DNA from: Kineosporia succinea
Lineage (GTDB): Bacteria; Actinomycetota; Actinomycetes; Actinomycetales; Kineosporiaceae
Assembly: GCF_030811555.1 (NCBI RefSeq)
Contig: NZ_JAUSQZ010000001.1
Coordinates: forward strand, 5,391,241-5,455,240
Reading direction: 5' to 3'
Length of the DNA: 64,000 nt
In this document: positions 45,806-54,350 of the stretch, piece after piece
How positions within the stretch are numbered: the stretch's first letter is position 1
Layout: each line of letters opens with the position of its first letter
Made by a program: the position numbers and the translations under genes
The notes under the pieces: model-generated
What the model saw: only the letters and a program-made list of their open reading frames with translations
Database searches by the model: none
Told to the model about the DNA's origin: nothing

Positions 45806-45848
45806 CCGAGCGCTCGCTCGCTGTCTGTGTCGTGGTTTCTTCCTGCCG
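45785..45848 (+). promoter_or_regulatory. Possible RNA switch coupling the small ORF to the SAHH-like gene
   Basis: CGGCAGGA (45785-45792, inside the small ORF) is complementary to TCCTGCCG (45841-45848), which runs into the GAGAGG ribosome site of the downstream gene. If the stem forms, the ribosome site is partly hidden; a ribosome at the end of the small ORF would keep it open. Eight pairs only, so this is a hypothesis. Confidence 0.35.
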
Positions 45849-45860
45849 AGAGGTCCTTTC

Positions 45861-47057
45861 GTGTTACCTGATTCCGTGCTGTCCCGGTACGCCCATCCCG
45901 ATCTGCGCTGGGCGGCCGCGCACATGCCGCTGCTGCACGCCACCGTCGCCCGCGTCGCTCCTGCCCTGAGCGGGCTGCGCCTGGGCATGTGCCTGCACAT
46001 CGAGCCCAAGACCGCCGTACTCGCGGTGCTCCTGCAGGAGGCCGGTGTGCGGATCCGCCTGACCGGTTCGCCCGGCACCACCCGGCCCGACGTGGTCGAG
46101 GCGCTGCTCGCGCTGGGGGTCGAGGTCACGTCGGGCCCCGACGACGACGCCCCGCACGTCGGCGAGGTGCTCGACCTCGAGCCCGACCTGCTGCTCGACA
46201 ACGGCGCCGACCTGACGCTGGGGTTGCTGGAACGGGGGGTGCCGTCGCACTTCCGGGGTGGCACCGAGGAGACCACCACCGGAGGCCGGCTGCTCCGGGA
46301 GGCGACCACAGCTGGGGGCACCTCCCCGGGCCGAAGGTCCAGGACGACCGTCACCTTCCCGGTCGTGGTGATCAACGACAGCCGCCTCAAGCAGCTGGTC
46401 GAGAACCGTTTCGGCGTCGGCCAGTCGGTGGTGCAGGGCTTCCAGCAGGCGACGAACCGCATGATCCCCGGCGCCCGCGCGGTGGTGGTGGGCTACGGGC
46501 CGTGCGGACGCGGCGTGGCCGGGACCCTGCGATCGCTGGGAGCGCGGGTGTCGGTCGCCGAGACCGATCCCTACCGGCGTCTGGAAGCGGTTCTCGAGGG
46601 GCATGCGGTCGGCCCGCTCGGCGATCTGCTGCCGGGCGCCGATCTGGTGTTCCTGGCCACCGGGCATCCGGGGGTGCTGGGTGCGGACGAGGTGGACCGG
46701 CTCGCGGACGGAGCGGTGCTGGCCGGGGTGGGACACCGCGCCGACGAGGTGTCACTGCCGCTGCTGGGCGCGGTCTCGGCCCGGGGAGGCGGTCGTCAGA
46801 CGCTCCACCACCGGGAGTACGTGCGGCCGGACGGCCGTCGCACGGTCGTGCTGGCGGAGACCCGGATGATCAATCTCGTGGCCGGGGGCGGCAATCCGAT
46901 CGAGGCCATGGATCTCGGGCTGAGCCTGCAGGCCGCCTCGCTGGCCGCGGTCGCGACGGGTGGCCTGGACGCCGGCGTGCAACCGGTGCCCACCGCGCTC
47001 GACCGGCAGATCGCCGAGGACTTCACCGCACGCCTCACCCTGGGAGCTTCTTCGTGA
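45861..47057 (+). CDS. Divergent S-adenosylhomocysteine hydrolase-like protein
   Basis: A 398-residue protein of the SAHH family, shorter than true SAHH (~430-490). Retained: His46 in CLHIEPKTAVL, Asp113 in LLLDNGADLTLG, the TEETTTGG loop near 136, Lys177 and Asn182 in INDSRLKQLVENRFG, the NAD motif VVGYGPCGRGV near 210 and a His in GVGHRADEV. Changed: the purine-contact segment (HMTxET in SAHH) reads HIEPKT, the STQDHAAAA strand is missing, and the C-terminal Lys/Tyr tail that reaches the partner's NAD is absent. It should bind NAD and use similar redox/elimination chemistry, probably on a different nucleoside thioether. GTG start with GAGAGG upstream. Overlaps the deaminase gene by four bases. 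Confidence 0.8.
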   Translation: MLPDSVLSRYAHPDLRWAAAHMPLLHATVARVAPALSGLRLGMCLHIEPKTAVLAVLLQEAGVRIRLTGSPGTTRPDVVEALLALGVEVTSGPDDDAPHVGEVLDLEPDLLLDNGADLTLGLLERGVPSHFRGGTEETTTGGRLLREATTAGGTSPGRRSRTTVTFPVVVINDSRLKQLVENRFGVGQSVVQGFQQATNRMIPGARAVVVGYGPCGRGVAGTLRSLGARVSVAETDPYRRLEAVLEGHAVGPLGDLLPGADLVFLATGHPGVLGADEVDRLADGAVLAGVGHRADEVSLPLLGAVSARGGGRQTLHHREYVRPDGRRTVVLAETRMINLVAGGGNPIEAMDLGLSLQAASLAAVATGGLDAGVQPVPTALDRQIAEDFTARLTLGASS

Positions 47058-47986
47058 TCGACCTGCACCGTCACCTCGAGGGTTCGCTGCGCGTCTCGAC
47101 GATCCTCGAACTGGCCGAACGGGACGGCCATCCGCTGGCCTCGGCGGCCTCTCCGCACGACGAGCTCGTGGCCTCCGGTCCGCTCGGCGGGCTGGTGCCG
47201 TTCCTCGGCAAGGTCGACGCCGCCCCGTCGGCCTTCCCCCGGCTCGACGACTGGAACCGGGCCGCGGCAGAGGTGGTGTCGGACGCCGCCGCCGACGGAT
47301 TGACGTATCTCGAACTACGGTTCAGCCCGTGGTTCATCCAGCAGGAGACCGGCCTGGTCCCCGAGGCGGTGATCGACGCGATCGCCGACGGCGTCGCGTC
47401 GGAGTCGGCTCGCACCGGTCTGCCGGTCGGGCTGATCGGCATTCTGCTGCGGGATCTCGGCCCGTCGCAGGGCCTGGCCCAGGTGCAGACGCTGCTGTCG
47501 CGGCGCGAGGTGTTCTGCGCGGTCGACCTGGCCGGCAACGAGGCCGGCGTGCCCGCACCCGATTTCGCGCCGGCGTTCGCCCGGGCCCGCGATGCCGGGC
47601 TCCATGTGACGGTGCACGCGGGTGAGGGGGCCGGGCCGCAGAGCGTGTGGGACGCGGTACGGCACCTGGGCGCCGAGCGCATCGGGCACGGGGTGCGGTC
47701 TTTCGAAGACCCTTCGCTGATGGAACATCTGGCGGAGCGTGGCATCACGCTGGAGGTGGCGCTGACGAGCAATCTGCACACGTCGGTGGTGGCGGACTAC
47801 GCCTCCCACCCGATCCGGGAACTGCTGGCGGCCGGGGTGCCGGTGGCGCTGGCCACGGATGATCCCCGGGCCTCGGCGATCACGCTCTCCGGGGAGTACA
47901 CGGTCGCGCGTGACGAGGTGGGCCTGAGCGATGCGCAGCTGGCCTCGGTGCGCGCGGCGGCGGAGAAGGCGCGCTTTCTGCCCTGA
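47054..47986 (+). CDS. Adenosine deaminase family protein
   Basis: A 310-residue metal-dependent deaminase. Zinc ligands and catalytic residues are visible: His-x-His in IDLHRHLEGS at the start, His and Glu in VTVHAGEGAG (~180), ERIGHGVRS (~207) and Asp-Asp in ALATDDPRAS (~265). The family removes the 6-amino group of adenosine, 5'-deoxyadenosine, S-adenosylhomocysteine, aminofutalosine and related purines. The GTG start overlaps the SAHH-like stop, so the two proteins should act in sequence: either adenosine released by the hydrolase is deaminated, or a deaminated nucleoside is the hydrolase substrate. Confidence 0.88.
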   Translation: MIDLHRHLEGSLRVSTILELAERDGHPLASAASPHDELVASGPLGGLVPFLGKVDAAPSAFPRLDDWNRAAAEVVSDAAADGLTYLELRFSPWFIQQETGLVPEAVIDAIADGVASESARTGLPVGLIGILLRDLGPSQGLAQVQTLLSRREVFCAVDLAGNEAGVPAPDFAPAFARARDAGLHVTVHAGEGAGPQSVWDAVRHLGAERIGHGVRSFEDPSLMEHLAERGITLEVALTSNLHTSVVADYASHPIRELLAAGVPVALATDDPRASAITLSGEYTVARDEVGLSDAQLASVRAAAEKARFLP

Positions 47987-48008
47987 CCCCGGGCGTCCTG
48001 ATGCCTGG

Positions 48009-48152
48009 GAGTCCTGATTCCCGGGAGTCCTGATTCCCGGGAGTCCTGATTCCCGGGAGTCCTGATTCCCGGGAGTCCTGATTCCCGGGAGTCCTGATTC
48101 CCGGGAGTCCTGATTCCCGGGAGTCCTGAGCCCCCGGAGTCCTGAGCCCCGG
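48009..48152. repeat. Nine 16-bp tandem repeats between convergent genes
   Basis: Seven perfect GAGTCCTGATTCCCGG units (48009-48120) and two variants (GAGTCCTGAGCCCC..) are followed by GGGAATCAGG, the reverse complement of CCTGATTCCC. The array therefore ends in an inverted half-unit and can fold as a hairpin with any upstream copy. It lies between the 3' ends of the deaminase (+) and protease (-) genes and probably works as, or replaces, a terminator. Confidence 0.9.
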
Positions 48153-48155
48153 GAA

Positions 48156-49742
48156 TCAGGCCTCGGCGACCCGCCGGTGCAGGACCTCGAGCAGGTCCTC
48201 GCCGTGCGGGGAGCCGAGGCCGGTGTTGGGGTCCCAGCCCGGACGGGCGGTGTAGGTGCCGTTGTCGCCGGCCACCACGTCACGGAAGCCGGTGGTGACG
48301 ACCTCGGCCTGCAGGTCCCGGTAGATCAGGGGCTGGAGCAGGCCGAGGGGACGCTCCAGCGACTGCGTGACCCGGCAGATCAGGGCCGCCCACAGCGGGG
48401 TGGCGGCGCTGGTGCCGCCGACGCAGATCTCGGTTCCGCCCAGCCGGACCCGGTAGCCGGTGCGGTTGTCGGCGTTGGCCGCCACGTCGGGGACGCCCCG
48501 ACCCGGTTCGCCGGAGTCGGACCGCACCGGCACGTCCACCGTCGCCTGCCACTCGGGCAGCCCGAAGACCCCGCTGACGCCGCCCCCGGTGGCGCTGAAA
48601 GCGCCGGTGTTCCAGGCTGTCTCGGCGTGGATCACATTGGTGGCCGGATCGGCGAGCAGGGTGGTGCCACCGCAGGCGAGTACGTACGGGTCGGAGGCGG
48701 GGTAGTTCACGTGCGGTGCGCCGTCGGGCATGCCGCTGGTGCTGCCGGAGTCGCCGCTCGCCGCGCAGACGGTGATGCCCAGGGCCGCAGCGTCTTCCAG
48801 CAGGTCGTGCACGGCCAGGGCGAGCTGACCCGACCAGGTGATCTCGGGTGAGCCCCAGCTCAGGCTGATGACGGTCGGGCTGGGTGTCGCGTGCACGGCG
48901 GCCTTGAGCGCGAGCAGGATGCCCTGGCCGTTGTTGCGGGTGACGTAGTTGAGGATCGTGGCGCCGGGGGCGAGGGCGCCGGCGATCTGCAGGTCGAGGG
49001 TGACCTCGAGGTCGAAACGGGTGGCCGGACCGCTCTGCGGGGTGACGGGGGCGCCGTCGACGCTGACGTGGGTGATGTCGGGCGTGGCCAGGCCGAGGCT
49101 CCGGAAGTAGCCGTCGAGGTCGTCCGGCCGGCACATGCCGCCGAGCGAGACGACGGCCAGGCGCTGCCCGGTGCCGTCGTGGGAGGCCGGGAACCGGTAC
49201 AGGCGGCCGAGTTCCACGGCGGAGTAGGTGATGCGGGGCTCGTCGTCGGGCACGTGGAACTCGGGCCGGGCCACGGGCTGCGTGCCCAGGCCCACCACCG
49301 ACATCACGATGCCGTCGAGCTCGGCCGGCAGCAGGACCTCGCCGAGGTGGCGGCGGTAGCGCACCGGCCCGGGCCGGAACGGATCCTCCCCCTCGTAAAG
49401 CCGGATGCGGGAACCGAAGACCTCGGCCAGGGCGCTGAGCGGCCCCTCGACGGTGAGCAGCCGTGACTCGTGGTCGACCTGCACCGTGCGCAGCCCGTGG
49501 CGCCCGAGTGTGCCCTCGACCAGGGCGATGTCGGCCGGGTCGGCGCCGAAGCGCTCGGCGAGCTCCCGGTTCGAGATCACGGCCGGGGTCTGCACGAGCT
49601 GGTGCGGCAGAGGTGCCCGGCGGCGCAGCAGCAGGCTCACCCGGGCGGTGGAGCCGGGAACGGGGGACGCGTCGAGCGGACGTTCGGGCAGCCAGGGCCG
49701 GCTGGTGTGCGCGGACAGCACGACATGGTCGTCATCGGTCAT
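48156..49742 (-). CDS. S53 family serine-carboxyl peptidase (sedolisin/kumamolisin)
   Basis: A 528-residue S53 protease with its propeptide. The pro-domain (~1-160) contains FGADPADIALVEGTL and RTVQVDHESRLLTVEG. The catalytic domain has Glu246 and Asp250 in RFDLEVTLDLQ, the oxyanion Asp331 in AASGDSGST and Ser445 in GGTSAATPLWAA; the C-terminal Ca2+ site is in FRDVVAGDNGTY and WDPNTGLGSP. These enzymes are acid-active endopeptidases, usually exported, but no signal peptide is seen. Start: ATG at 49742 with GGGGG upstream; an ATG four codons earlier is possible but has GAGG touching it. Probably monocistronic. Confidence 0.9.
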   Translation of the reverse strand: MTDDDHVVLSAHTSRPWLPERPLDASPVPGSTARVSLLLRRRAPLPHQLVQTPAVISNRELAERFGADPADIALVEGTLGRHGLRTVQVDHESRLLTVEGPLSALAEVFGSRIRLYEGEDPFRPGPVRYRRHLGEVLLPAELDGIVMSVVGLGTQPVARPEFHVPDDEPRITYSAVELGRLYRFPASHDGTGQRLAVVSLGGMCRPDDLDGYFRSLGLATPDITHVSVDGAPVTPQSGPATRFDLEVTLDLQIAGALAPGATILNYVTRNNGQGILLALKAAVHATPSPTVISLSWGSPEITWSGQLALAVHDLLEDAAALGITVCAASGDSGSTSGMPDGAPHVNYPASDPYVLACGGTTLLADPATNVIHAETAWNTGAFSATGGGVSGVFGLPEWQATVDVPVRSDSGEPGRGVPDVAANADNRTGYRVRLGGTEICVGGTSAATPLWAALICRVTQSLERPLGLLQPLIYRDLQAEVVTTGFRDVVAGDNGTYTARPGWDPNTGLGSPHGEDLLEVLHRRVAEA

Positions 49743-49796
49743 CGTGGCCCCCATCCTCGGTGGCCACCACGCTAGCCGGATCGCCCGGACTTATCA

Positions 49797-50038
49797 GCCG
49801 ATATCGGCCCAGACCACCTTCCCGTCGACGATGTCAACGTCGATGCGGTCGCGCGGAACCCGCCACCGGCGCTGGCGGTGTAGGTGCCGCCGAAACGGTG
49901 GCAACCGTCGGCGCCGTCCCACGTGCCGCCGTCCCGGAACGTGACGCTCGCCTTCGCGAAGTAGCCCTGGCCGTGCGGTGGCAGCAGAAGCAACACCCGC
50001 CCTGGTCTCCACCCGGCAGTGACTCGCTGCTGTGACAC
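49797..50038 (-). pseudogene. Degenerate fragment with META-like and GKVVWA segments
   Basis: On the minus strand one frame reads VTFRDGGTWDGADGCHRFGG (META-domain-like) and another, after a shift, reads RDRIDVDIVDGKVVWADIG and then stops. Neither frame spans both parts. The 20 bases GCCCAGACCACCTTCCCGTC recur exactly at the 3' end of the hypothetical gene at 61.4 kb, whose product ends DGKVVWASTF. I read it as a decayed copy; the family is not identified. Confidence 0.4.
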
Positions 50039-50100
50039 GCCTGGCTGACGGTGATCGGTGTGCGGTTGCGGGGGTGATCATCAGACGCTGAGGTGGGGTC

Positions 50101-50573
<473 letters not shown>

Positions 50574-50577
<4 letters not shown>

Positions 50578-50849
50578 GCGTCGCGGATCCGGGCCGCTGG
50601 TTCGGGTTGGCCCTCATCGTGATCGGTGTGGGCCTGGAGATACGAGCCGCCTGGTCCCTCTACGTTCAGCCGGGCCTCGCGCTGACGAACATCGGGCTCG
50701 TCGTGCCGGTGTGGGGCACCCACCTGATCCCGGGCGTCCGCTGGACGGGTCTGCCGGCAGCCGCTCTTACGGTGAGCTGCGGGTATGTCGTGGTGGTGGC
50801 GGATCGCGCGGCCCGGGTCGGGGCGGCCTTCCTGCGTGAGCACACCTGA
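50574..50849 (+). CDS. Small membrane protein, second of a trio
   Basis: A 91-residue protein with two to three hydrophobic helices (RWFGLALIVIGVGLEI near the start, AALTVSCGYVVVVA near 65) and the C-terminal motif RAARVGAAFLREH. GTG start overlapping the previous stop (GTGA). No recognised family; most similar in layout to its two neighbours. Confidence 0.6.
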
Positions 50850-51307
50850 TGCCCGGGTGGGAGTGGCTGGCACTGGCGGCTTACGGCGCGGCCGTCGCGC
50901 TGGTGGTGGTGCTGTTCCGGACGCGTCGGCAGCACGCCGCTCACCGTCGGCGGCTGATCCGGATCGGGAAGCCGCTTCGCCACCGGGAACGCCGGGTCGC
51001 CCTGCGGGCCGGGCTCGACGCCGAGGTCGATCGCGAGCGGCTCACCGAACTGCAGATCTACGCCGAGGGTTTCCGTCTCCAGCGATCTGAGGCCTACCTG
51101 GTCATGAGTGTCTACCTCGGTGCTTCGGGGGGCCTGGTCCTGGACCCCGGCGTGTGGCGGGGGATCCTCGTCGGGCTCGGAGCCGTCACATGTGCTTGGC
51201 TTCTGCTGCGCGCCGAGCGTGACGTCCGTCTGGGACGAGCCTTTCTCCAGCGTCACCCGGGCAGTGACGTCAGTCGTCGCCCACCGGAGCCTCCCCGAGC
51301 ACCGTGA
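50849..51307 (+). CDS. Small membrane protein, third of a trio
   Basis: A 152-residue protein with an N-terminal helix (WLALAAYGAAVALVVVLF), a basic middle and two C-terminal helices, closing with RDVRLGRAFLQRHPG, the same terminal motif as the two genes before it. ATG overlaps the previous stop by one base. Its last 38 bases overlap the end of the converging exchanger gene. Confidence 0.62.
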   Translation: MPGWEWLALAAYGAAVALVVVLFRTRRQHAAHRRRLIRIGKPLRHRERRVALRAGLDAEVDRERLTELQIYAEGFRLQRSEAYLVMSVYLGASGGLVLDPGVWRGILVGLGAVTCAWLLLRAERDVRLGRAFLQRHPGSDVSRRPPEPPRAP

Positions 51308-52289
51308 GGCACACCACCCAATAGGCCACGTACAGCGCGAGCAGCAGCACGCCGTGCCAGCGCCGCAGGCGTCCGGTGCTGATGAAATACGCGCCCAAGC
51401 CGGTCATCACGACCAGCGCAGGCAGGTGCCAGGCGAGGACGTCGTCGTCGACCGTGACCTCGTGCCCGGTCAGCAGGATGATCCCGAGCTTGGCCGTCAC
51501 TCCGAAGACCACGCTGCCGATGACGTTGCCGATGCCGATCTCGGACGCGCCACGGCGGTGGGGCTCCACCGTCAGCATGATGTCCTCCAGGGCCAGCACC
51601 AGGGTGGCGATCGTCGCGCCGAAGACCGTTCCCGGGATGGAGTAGTCGTCCAGGATGCCCTCGATGCCGGAGCTGGTCAGGGCGGCCGCCGCGATCAGGC
51701 CGACCAGCGCCAGCAGGGCCATGCCGAGCCCGGCCCAGGGCAGGGGCTTCGAGAAGGGCACGTCCACCTCGAACGGTGGCACATCGGTGGCTGACGAGGC
51801 GCCGGAGCCGGAACCCACCTTCTCCAGCACCTCCGCGTTCCGGAAGACCGGCGTCTGGCTGCGCAGTTCGTTGCGGGCCACGTAGGCGATGAACGCGACG
51901 AACAGCAGCATGAGAACCGCGCCGTCCGTGGCGGTCAGGGGCGGCGTGAGCACGAAGGGCAGCATCGCCAGCGGCGACAGGGCGAAGAGCACGATGTAGC
52001 GACGCGGGATGTCCACCCGGGTCGGGGCGATCAGCGCGGCCAGGGCGAGCACGATCCCGGTCATCGAGATGGCCGTGCCGAAGACCGTTCCCAGGGCCAC
52101 GCCGCCGAGATCCTCGACGTTCAGCACCACCCCGAGCGCCACGTCGTCGAACTCGATCCCGGTGAAGACGATCGCCAGCAGGAACACCGAGATCCGCAGT
52201 GCCCCGGCCGCTCCCACCAGGTAGGCGATGAGCTTCTCGGCCGTGTAGACGAGCAGCGCCGCCCCCAGGACGAAGATCAGGATCGACAC
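51270..52289 (-). CDS. Na+/Ca2+ exchanger (CaCA superfamily)-like membrane protein
   Basis: A 339-residue protein with about ten helices and the two inverted alpha-repeats of CaCA cation antiporters: FTGIEFDDVALGVVLNVEDL (~45-65) and FGATIATLVLALEDIMLTVE (~225-245), each with acidic residues in the ion-binding positions. A cytoplasmic loop of ~40 residues separates the halves. It starts nine bases after pqqE and is the last gene of the pqq operon. Calcium or another polyvalent cation is needed by PQQ dehydrogenases, so transport of the cofactor metal is a plausible role; this is inference. Confidence 0.82.
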   Translation of the reverse strand: MSILIFVLGAALLVYTAEKLIAYLVGAAGALRISVFLLAIVFTGIEFDDVALGVVLNVEDLGGVALGTVFGTAISMTGIVLALAALIAPTRVDIPRRYIVLFALSPLAMLPFVLTPPLTATDGAVLMLLFVAFIAYVARNELRSQTPVFRNAEVLEKVGSGSGASSATDVPPFEVDVPFSKPLPWAGLGMALLALVGLIAAAALTSSGIEGILDDYSIPGTVFGATIATLVLALEDIMLTVEPHRRGASEIGIGNVIGSVVFGVTAKLGIILLTGHEVTVDDDVLAWHLPALVVMTGLGAYFISTGRLRRWHGVLLLALYVAYWVVCLTVLGEAPVGDD

Positions 52290-52298
52290 GGGAACCCC

Positions 52299-53390
52299 TC
52301 AGGCTCGGTGCGGACGGGGGATGAGCTGCAGATCGGTGACCGTCCGGGCCGCGTCGACCGCGTCGGTCACGAGCGAGTGGTCGGGCGACAGGTGACAGAC
52401 CGGGTCGGTGCGCGACGCGTCGCCGGTCAGCTGGAACGCCTGGCAGCGGCAGCCGCCGAAGTCGATCTCACGCCGGTCGCAGTCGCGGCACGGCGAGGGC
52501 ATCCAGTCGGTGCCCCGGTACGCGTTCATCACCGGGGAGTCGTGCCAGATCGCCGCCAGGGACTGCTCCCGCACACTGGCGCGCGGCAACGGCAACGACT
52601 GTGCGGCCGGGCAGGGCAGCACATCACCGTTCGGGGCCACCGTCAGCTGCCGCGAGGCCCAGCCCCCCATGCAGGGTTTGGGGTAGCGGCTGTAGTAGTC
52701 GGGGATCACGTAGAGGACGTCCATCCGCCCCGCCAGCCTCGTGCGGGCCTCGCGGACGGTCACCTCGGCGGCCTCGAGCTGCTCCCGGCCGGGCAGCAGT
52801 GCGTCGCGGTTCCGCCAGGCCCAGCCGTAGTACTGGGTGTTCGCCAGTTCGACCCGGTCGGCGCCGGCCTCCTCGGCCATCCGGATCACCGAGGCGATGC
52901 GGTCGATGTTCTGACGGTGCAGCACCACGTTCACCGTCAGCGGCCACCCGAGCGACTTCACCAGGGCCATGGCCCGCAGCTTCCGCTCGAACGACGGTGT
53001 GCCCGCGATCCGGTCGGACAGTGCGGGATCGTCGGCCTGGATGCTGACCTGCACGTGGTCGAGCCCGGCCTCGCGCAGCTCCGCGGCCCGGGAGGGGGAC
53101 AACCCGACCGCGCTCGTCACCAGGTTCGTGTAAAGACCCACCCCGGAACAGAAGGCGACCAGCTCGGCGAGATCCCGCCGGAGCAGGGGCTCCCCACCGG
53201 ACAGGTGCGCCTGCAGCACCCCCATCTCGGCGGCCTGCCCCATCACGGCCTTCCACTCCTGGAGCCCCAGCTCGTCGGTGTACCCGGACATGTTGAGCGG
53301 GTTCGAACAGTACGAGCAGGCGAGCGGGCACCGGTAGGTGAGCTCCGCGAGAAGCCCGTACGGCGCGTCCACCATCGGCTGTTCACTCAT
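52299..53390 (-). CDS. pqqE: PQQ biosynthesis radical SAM protein PqqE
   Basis: A 363-residue radical SAM/SPASM protein. The [4Fe-4S]-SAM cluster motif is CPLACSYCSN (~21-28); LSGGEPLLRRDL follows near 57. The SPASM domain near 235-320 holds CMGGW, CPAAQS, CRDCDRREIDFGGCRCQAF and a later Cys. PqqE makes the carbon-carbon bond between the Glu and Tyr side chains of PqqA. The start MSEQPMVDAPYG overlaps the pqqD stop by eight bases; a more upstream ATG is possible. Confidence 0.96.
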   Translation of the reverse strand: MSEQPMVDAPYGLLAELTYRCPLACSYCSNPLNMSGYTDELGLQEWKAVMGQAAEMGVLQAHLSGGEPLLRRDLAELVAFCSGVGLYTNLVTSAVGLSPSRAAELREAGLDHVQVSIQADDPALSDRIAGTPSFERKLRAMALVKSLGWPLTVNVVLHRQNIDRIASVIRMAEEAGADRVELANTQYYGWAWRNRDALLPGREQLEAAEVTVREARTRLAGRMDVLYVIPDYYSRYPKPCMGGWASRQLTVAPNGDVLPCPAAQSLPLPRASVREQSLAAIWHDSPVMNAYRGTDWMPSPCRDCDRREIDFGGCRCQAFQLTGDASRTDPVCHLSPDHSLVTDAVDAARTVTDLQLIPRPHRA

Positions 53391-53667
53391 CGGCCAGCTC
53401 CACACATCGACGCTTCACGAGACCACCCAGGAACCCGAGAACCTCGTCGGCGGGCACACTCCGGTACACCGCCCCGAGCTCGGAGACGATGTCGCGCACC
53501 GTGTGCTCGCCGTCGCACCGCGAAAGAATCTCCGCGCCGGTGGTGTTCAGCACCACCACGGTCTCCGGCAGCAGCAGCACCGGGCGCTGCCGGGCCTGCG
53601 AGTAGCTCAGCCGCACGTGCCGGGCCAGTCGCGGTCGTCCGGGTGGCCCTACCGGGAAGGGGCTCAT
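53383..53667 (-). CDS. pqqD: PQQ biosynthesis peptide chaperone PqqD
   Basis: A 94-residue RRE-domain protein that binds PqqA and presents it to PqqE. The conserved LARHVRLSYSQARQRPVLLL, VLNTTGAEILSRCDGEHTV and LVKRRCVEL segments are present. ATG overlaps the pqqC stop by four bases (ATGA) and the 3' end overlaps pqqE, so C, D and E are translationally coupled. Confidence 0.94.
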   Translation of the reverse strand: MSPFPVGPPGRPRLARHVRLSYSQARQRPVLLLPETVVVLNTTGAEILSRCDGEHTVRDIVSELGAVYRSVPADEVLGFLGGLVKRRCVELADE

Positions 53668-54350
53668 GAAGGGTAGGCCTGCCCGATCGCGTCCATCAGG
53701 CTCCACAGCACGTCGCACTTGAACGACAGCGCCCCGATCGCCGCGCCCTGCGACTCCTCGGTCAGGCAGTGCGTGGTCACGATCTCCAGCGCGTGTTCAC
53801 TGTCGCGCGGGGCCTGCTCGAGCCGGGCGCGGAAGTAGGCCAGACCCTCGGGATCGATCCACTGGTAGTACTTCTCGAACGCCGCCAGGCGTTCGGCCAT
53901 CAGGTCGGGCGCGAACAGCTCGGTCAGCGACGAGGCCACTGCCTCCGTCCACGGCCGGTTGCGTGCGAAGTTCACGTACGCGTCCACCGAGAAACGCGCC
54001 CCGGGCACCAGGTGCCGGTGGTCGAGGATCTCCTCGCGTTCCAGGCCCGCCGCCTCGCCGAGGCGCAGCCAGGCCTCGATGCCCCCGTCGCCGGGAGCCG
54101 CACCGTCGTGATCGGTGATCCGCCGGATCCAGCGCCGCCGCACCTCCACGTCCGGGCAGTTGGCCAGGATCGCCGCGTCCTTGCGGGGAATGTTCTCCTG
54201 GTAGTAGAAGCGGTTCGCGATCCAGCCCCGCAGCTGCCCGGGCGTGCACAGGCCGGCGTTCATCCGCACGTGGAAGGGATGTGCGTCGTGGTACTGCCGC
54301 GAGTGGGCCCGGAGGGACTCGACGAAAGCGGTTGTCTCCAGCGCTGTCAC
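53664..54350 (-). CDS. pqqC: Pyrroloquinoline-quinone synthase PqqC
   Basis: A 228-residue all-helical oxidase of the PqqC/TenA-like fold that catalyses the final ring closure and eight-electron oxidation to PQQ without metal or cofactor. Characteristic stretches: YHDAHPFHVRMNAG near 20, WIANRFYYQENIPRKDAAIL near 43, HRHLVPGARFSVDAYVNF near 108 and the His/Glu segment THCLTEESQ near 205. GTG start overlapping pqqB by four bases. Confidence 0.95.
   Translation of the reverse strand: MTALETTAFVESLRAHSRQYHDAHPFHVRMNAGLCTPGQLRGWIANRFYYQENIPRKDAAILANCPDVEVRRRWIRRITDHDGAAPGDGGIEAWLRLGEAAGLEREEILDHRHLVPGARFSVDAYVNFARNRPWTEAVASSLTELFAPDLMAERLAAFEKYYQWIDPEGLAYFRARLEQAPRDSEHALEIVTTHCLTEESQGAAIGALSFKCDVLWSLMDAIGQAYPS

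Noticed and set aside
47987-48155. CRISPR array
   Set aside because: The units are 16 bp with no unique spacers and are directly adjacent; this is a tandem minisatellite.
49754-49754. Start of the S53 gene at the upstream ATG
   Set aside because: GAGG touches that codon with no spacing, whereas the ATG at 49742 has GGGGG at better distance; the choice changes only four residues.
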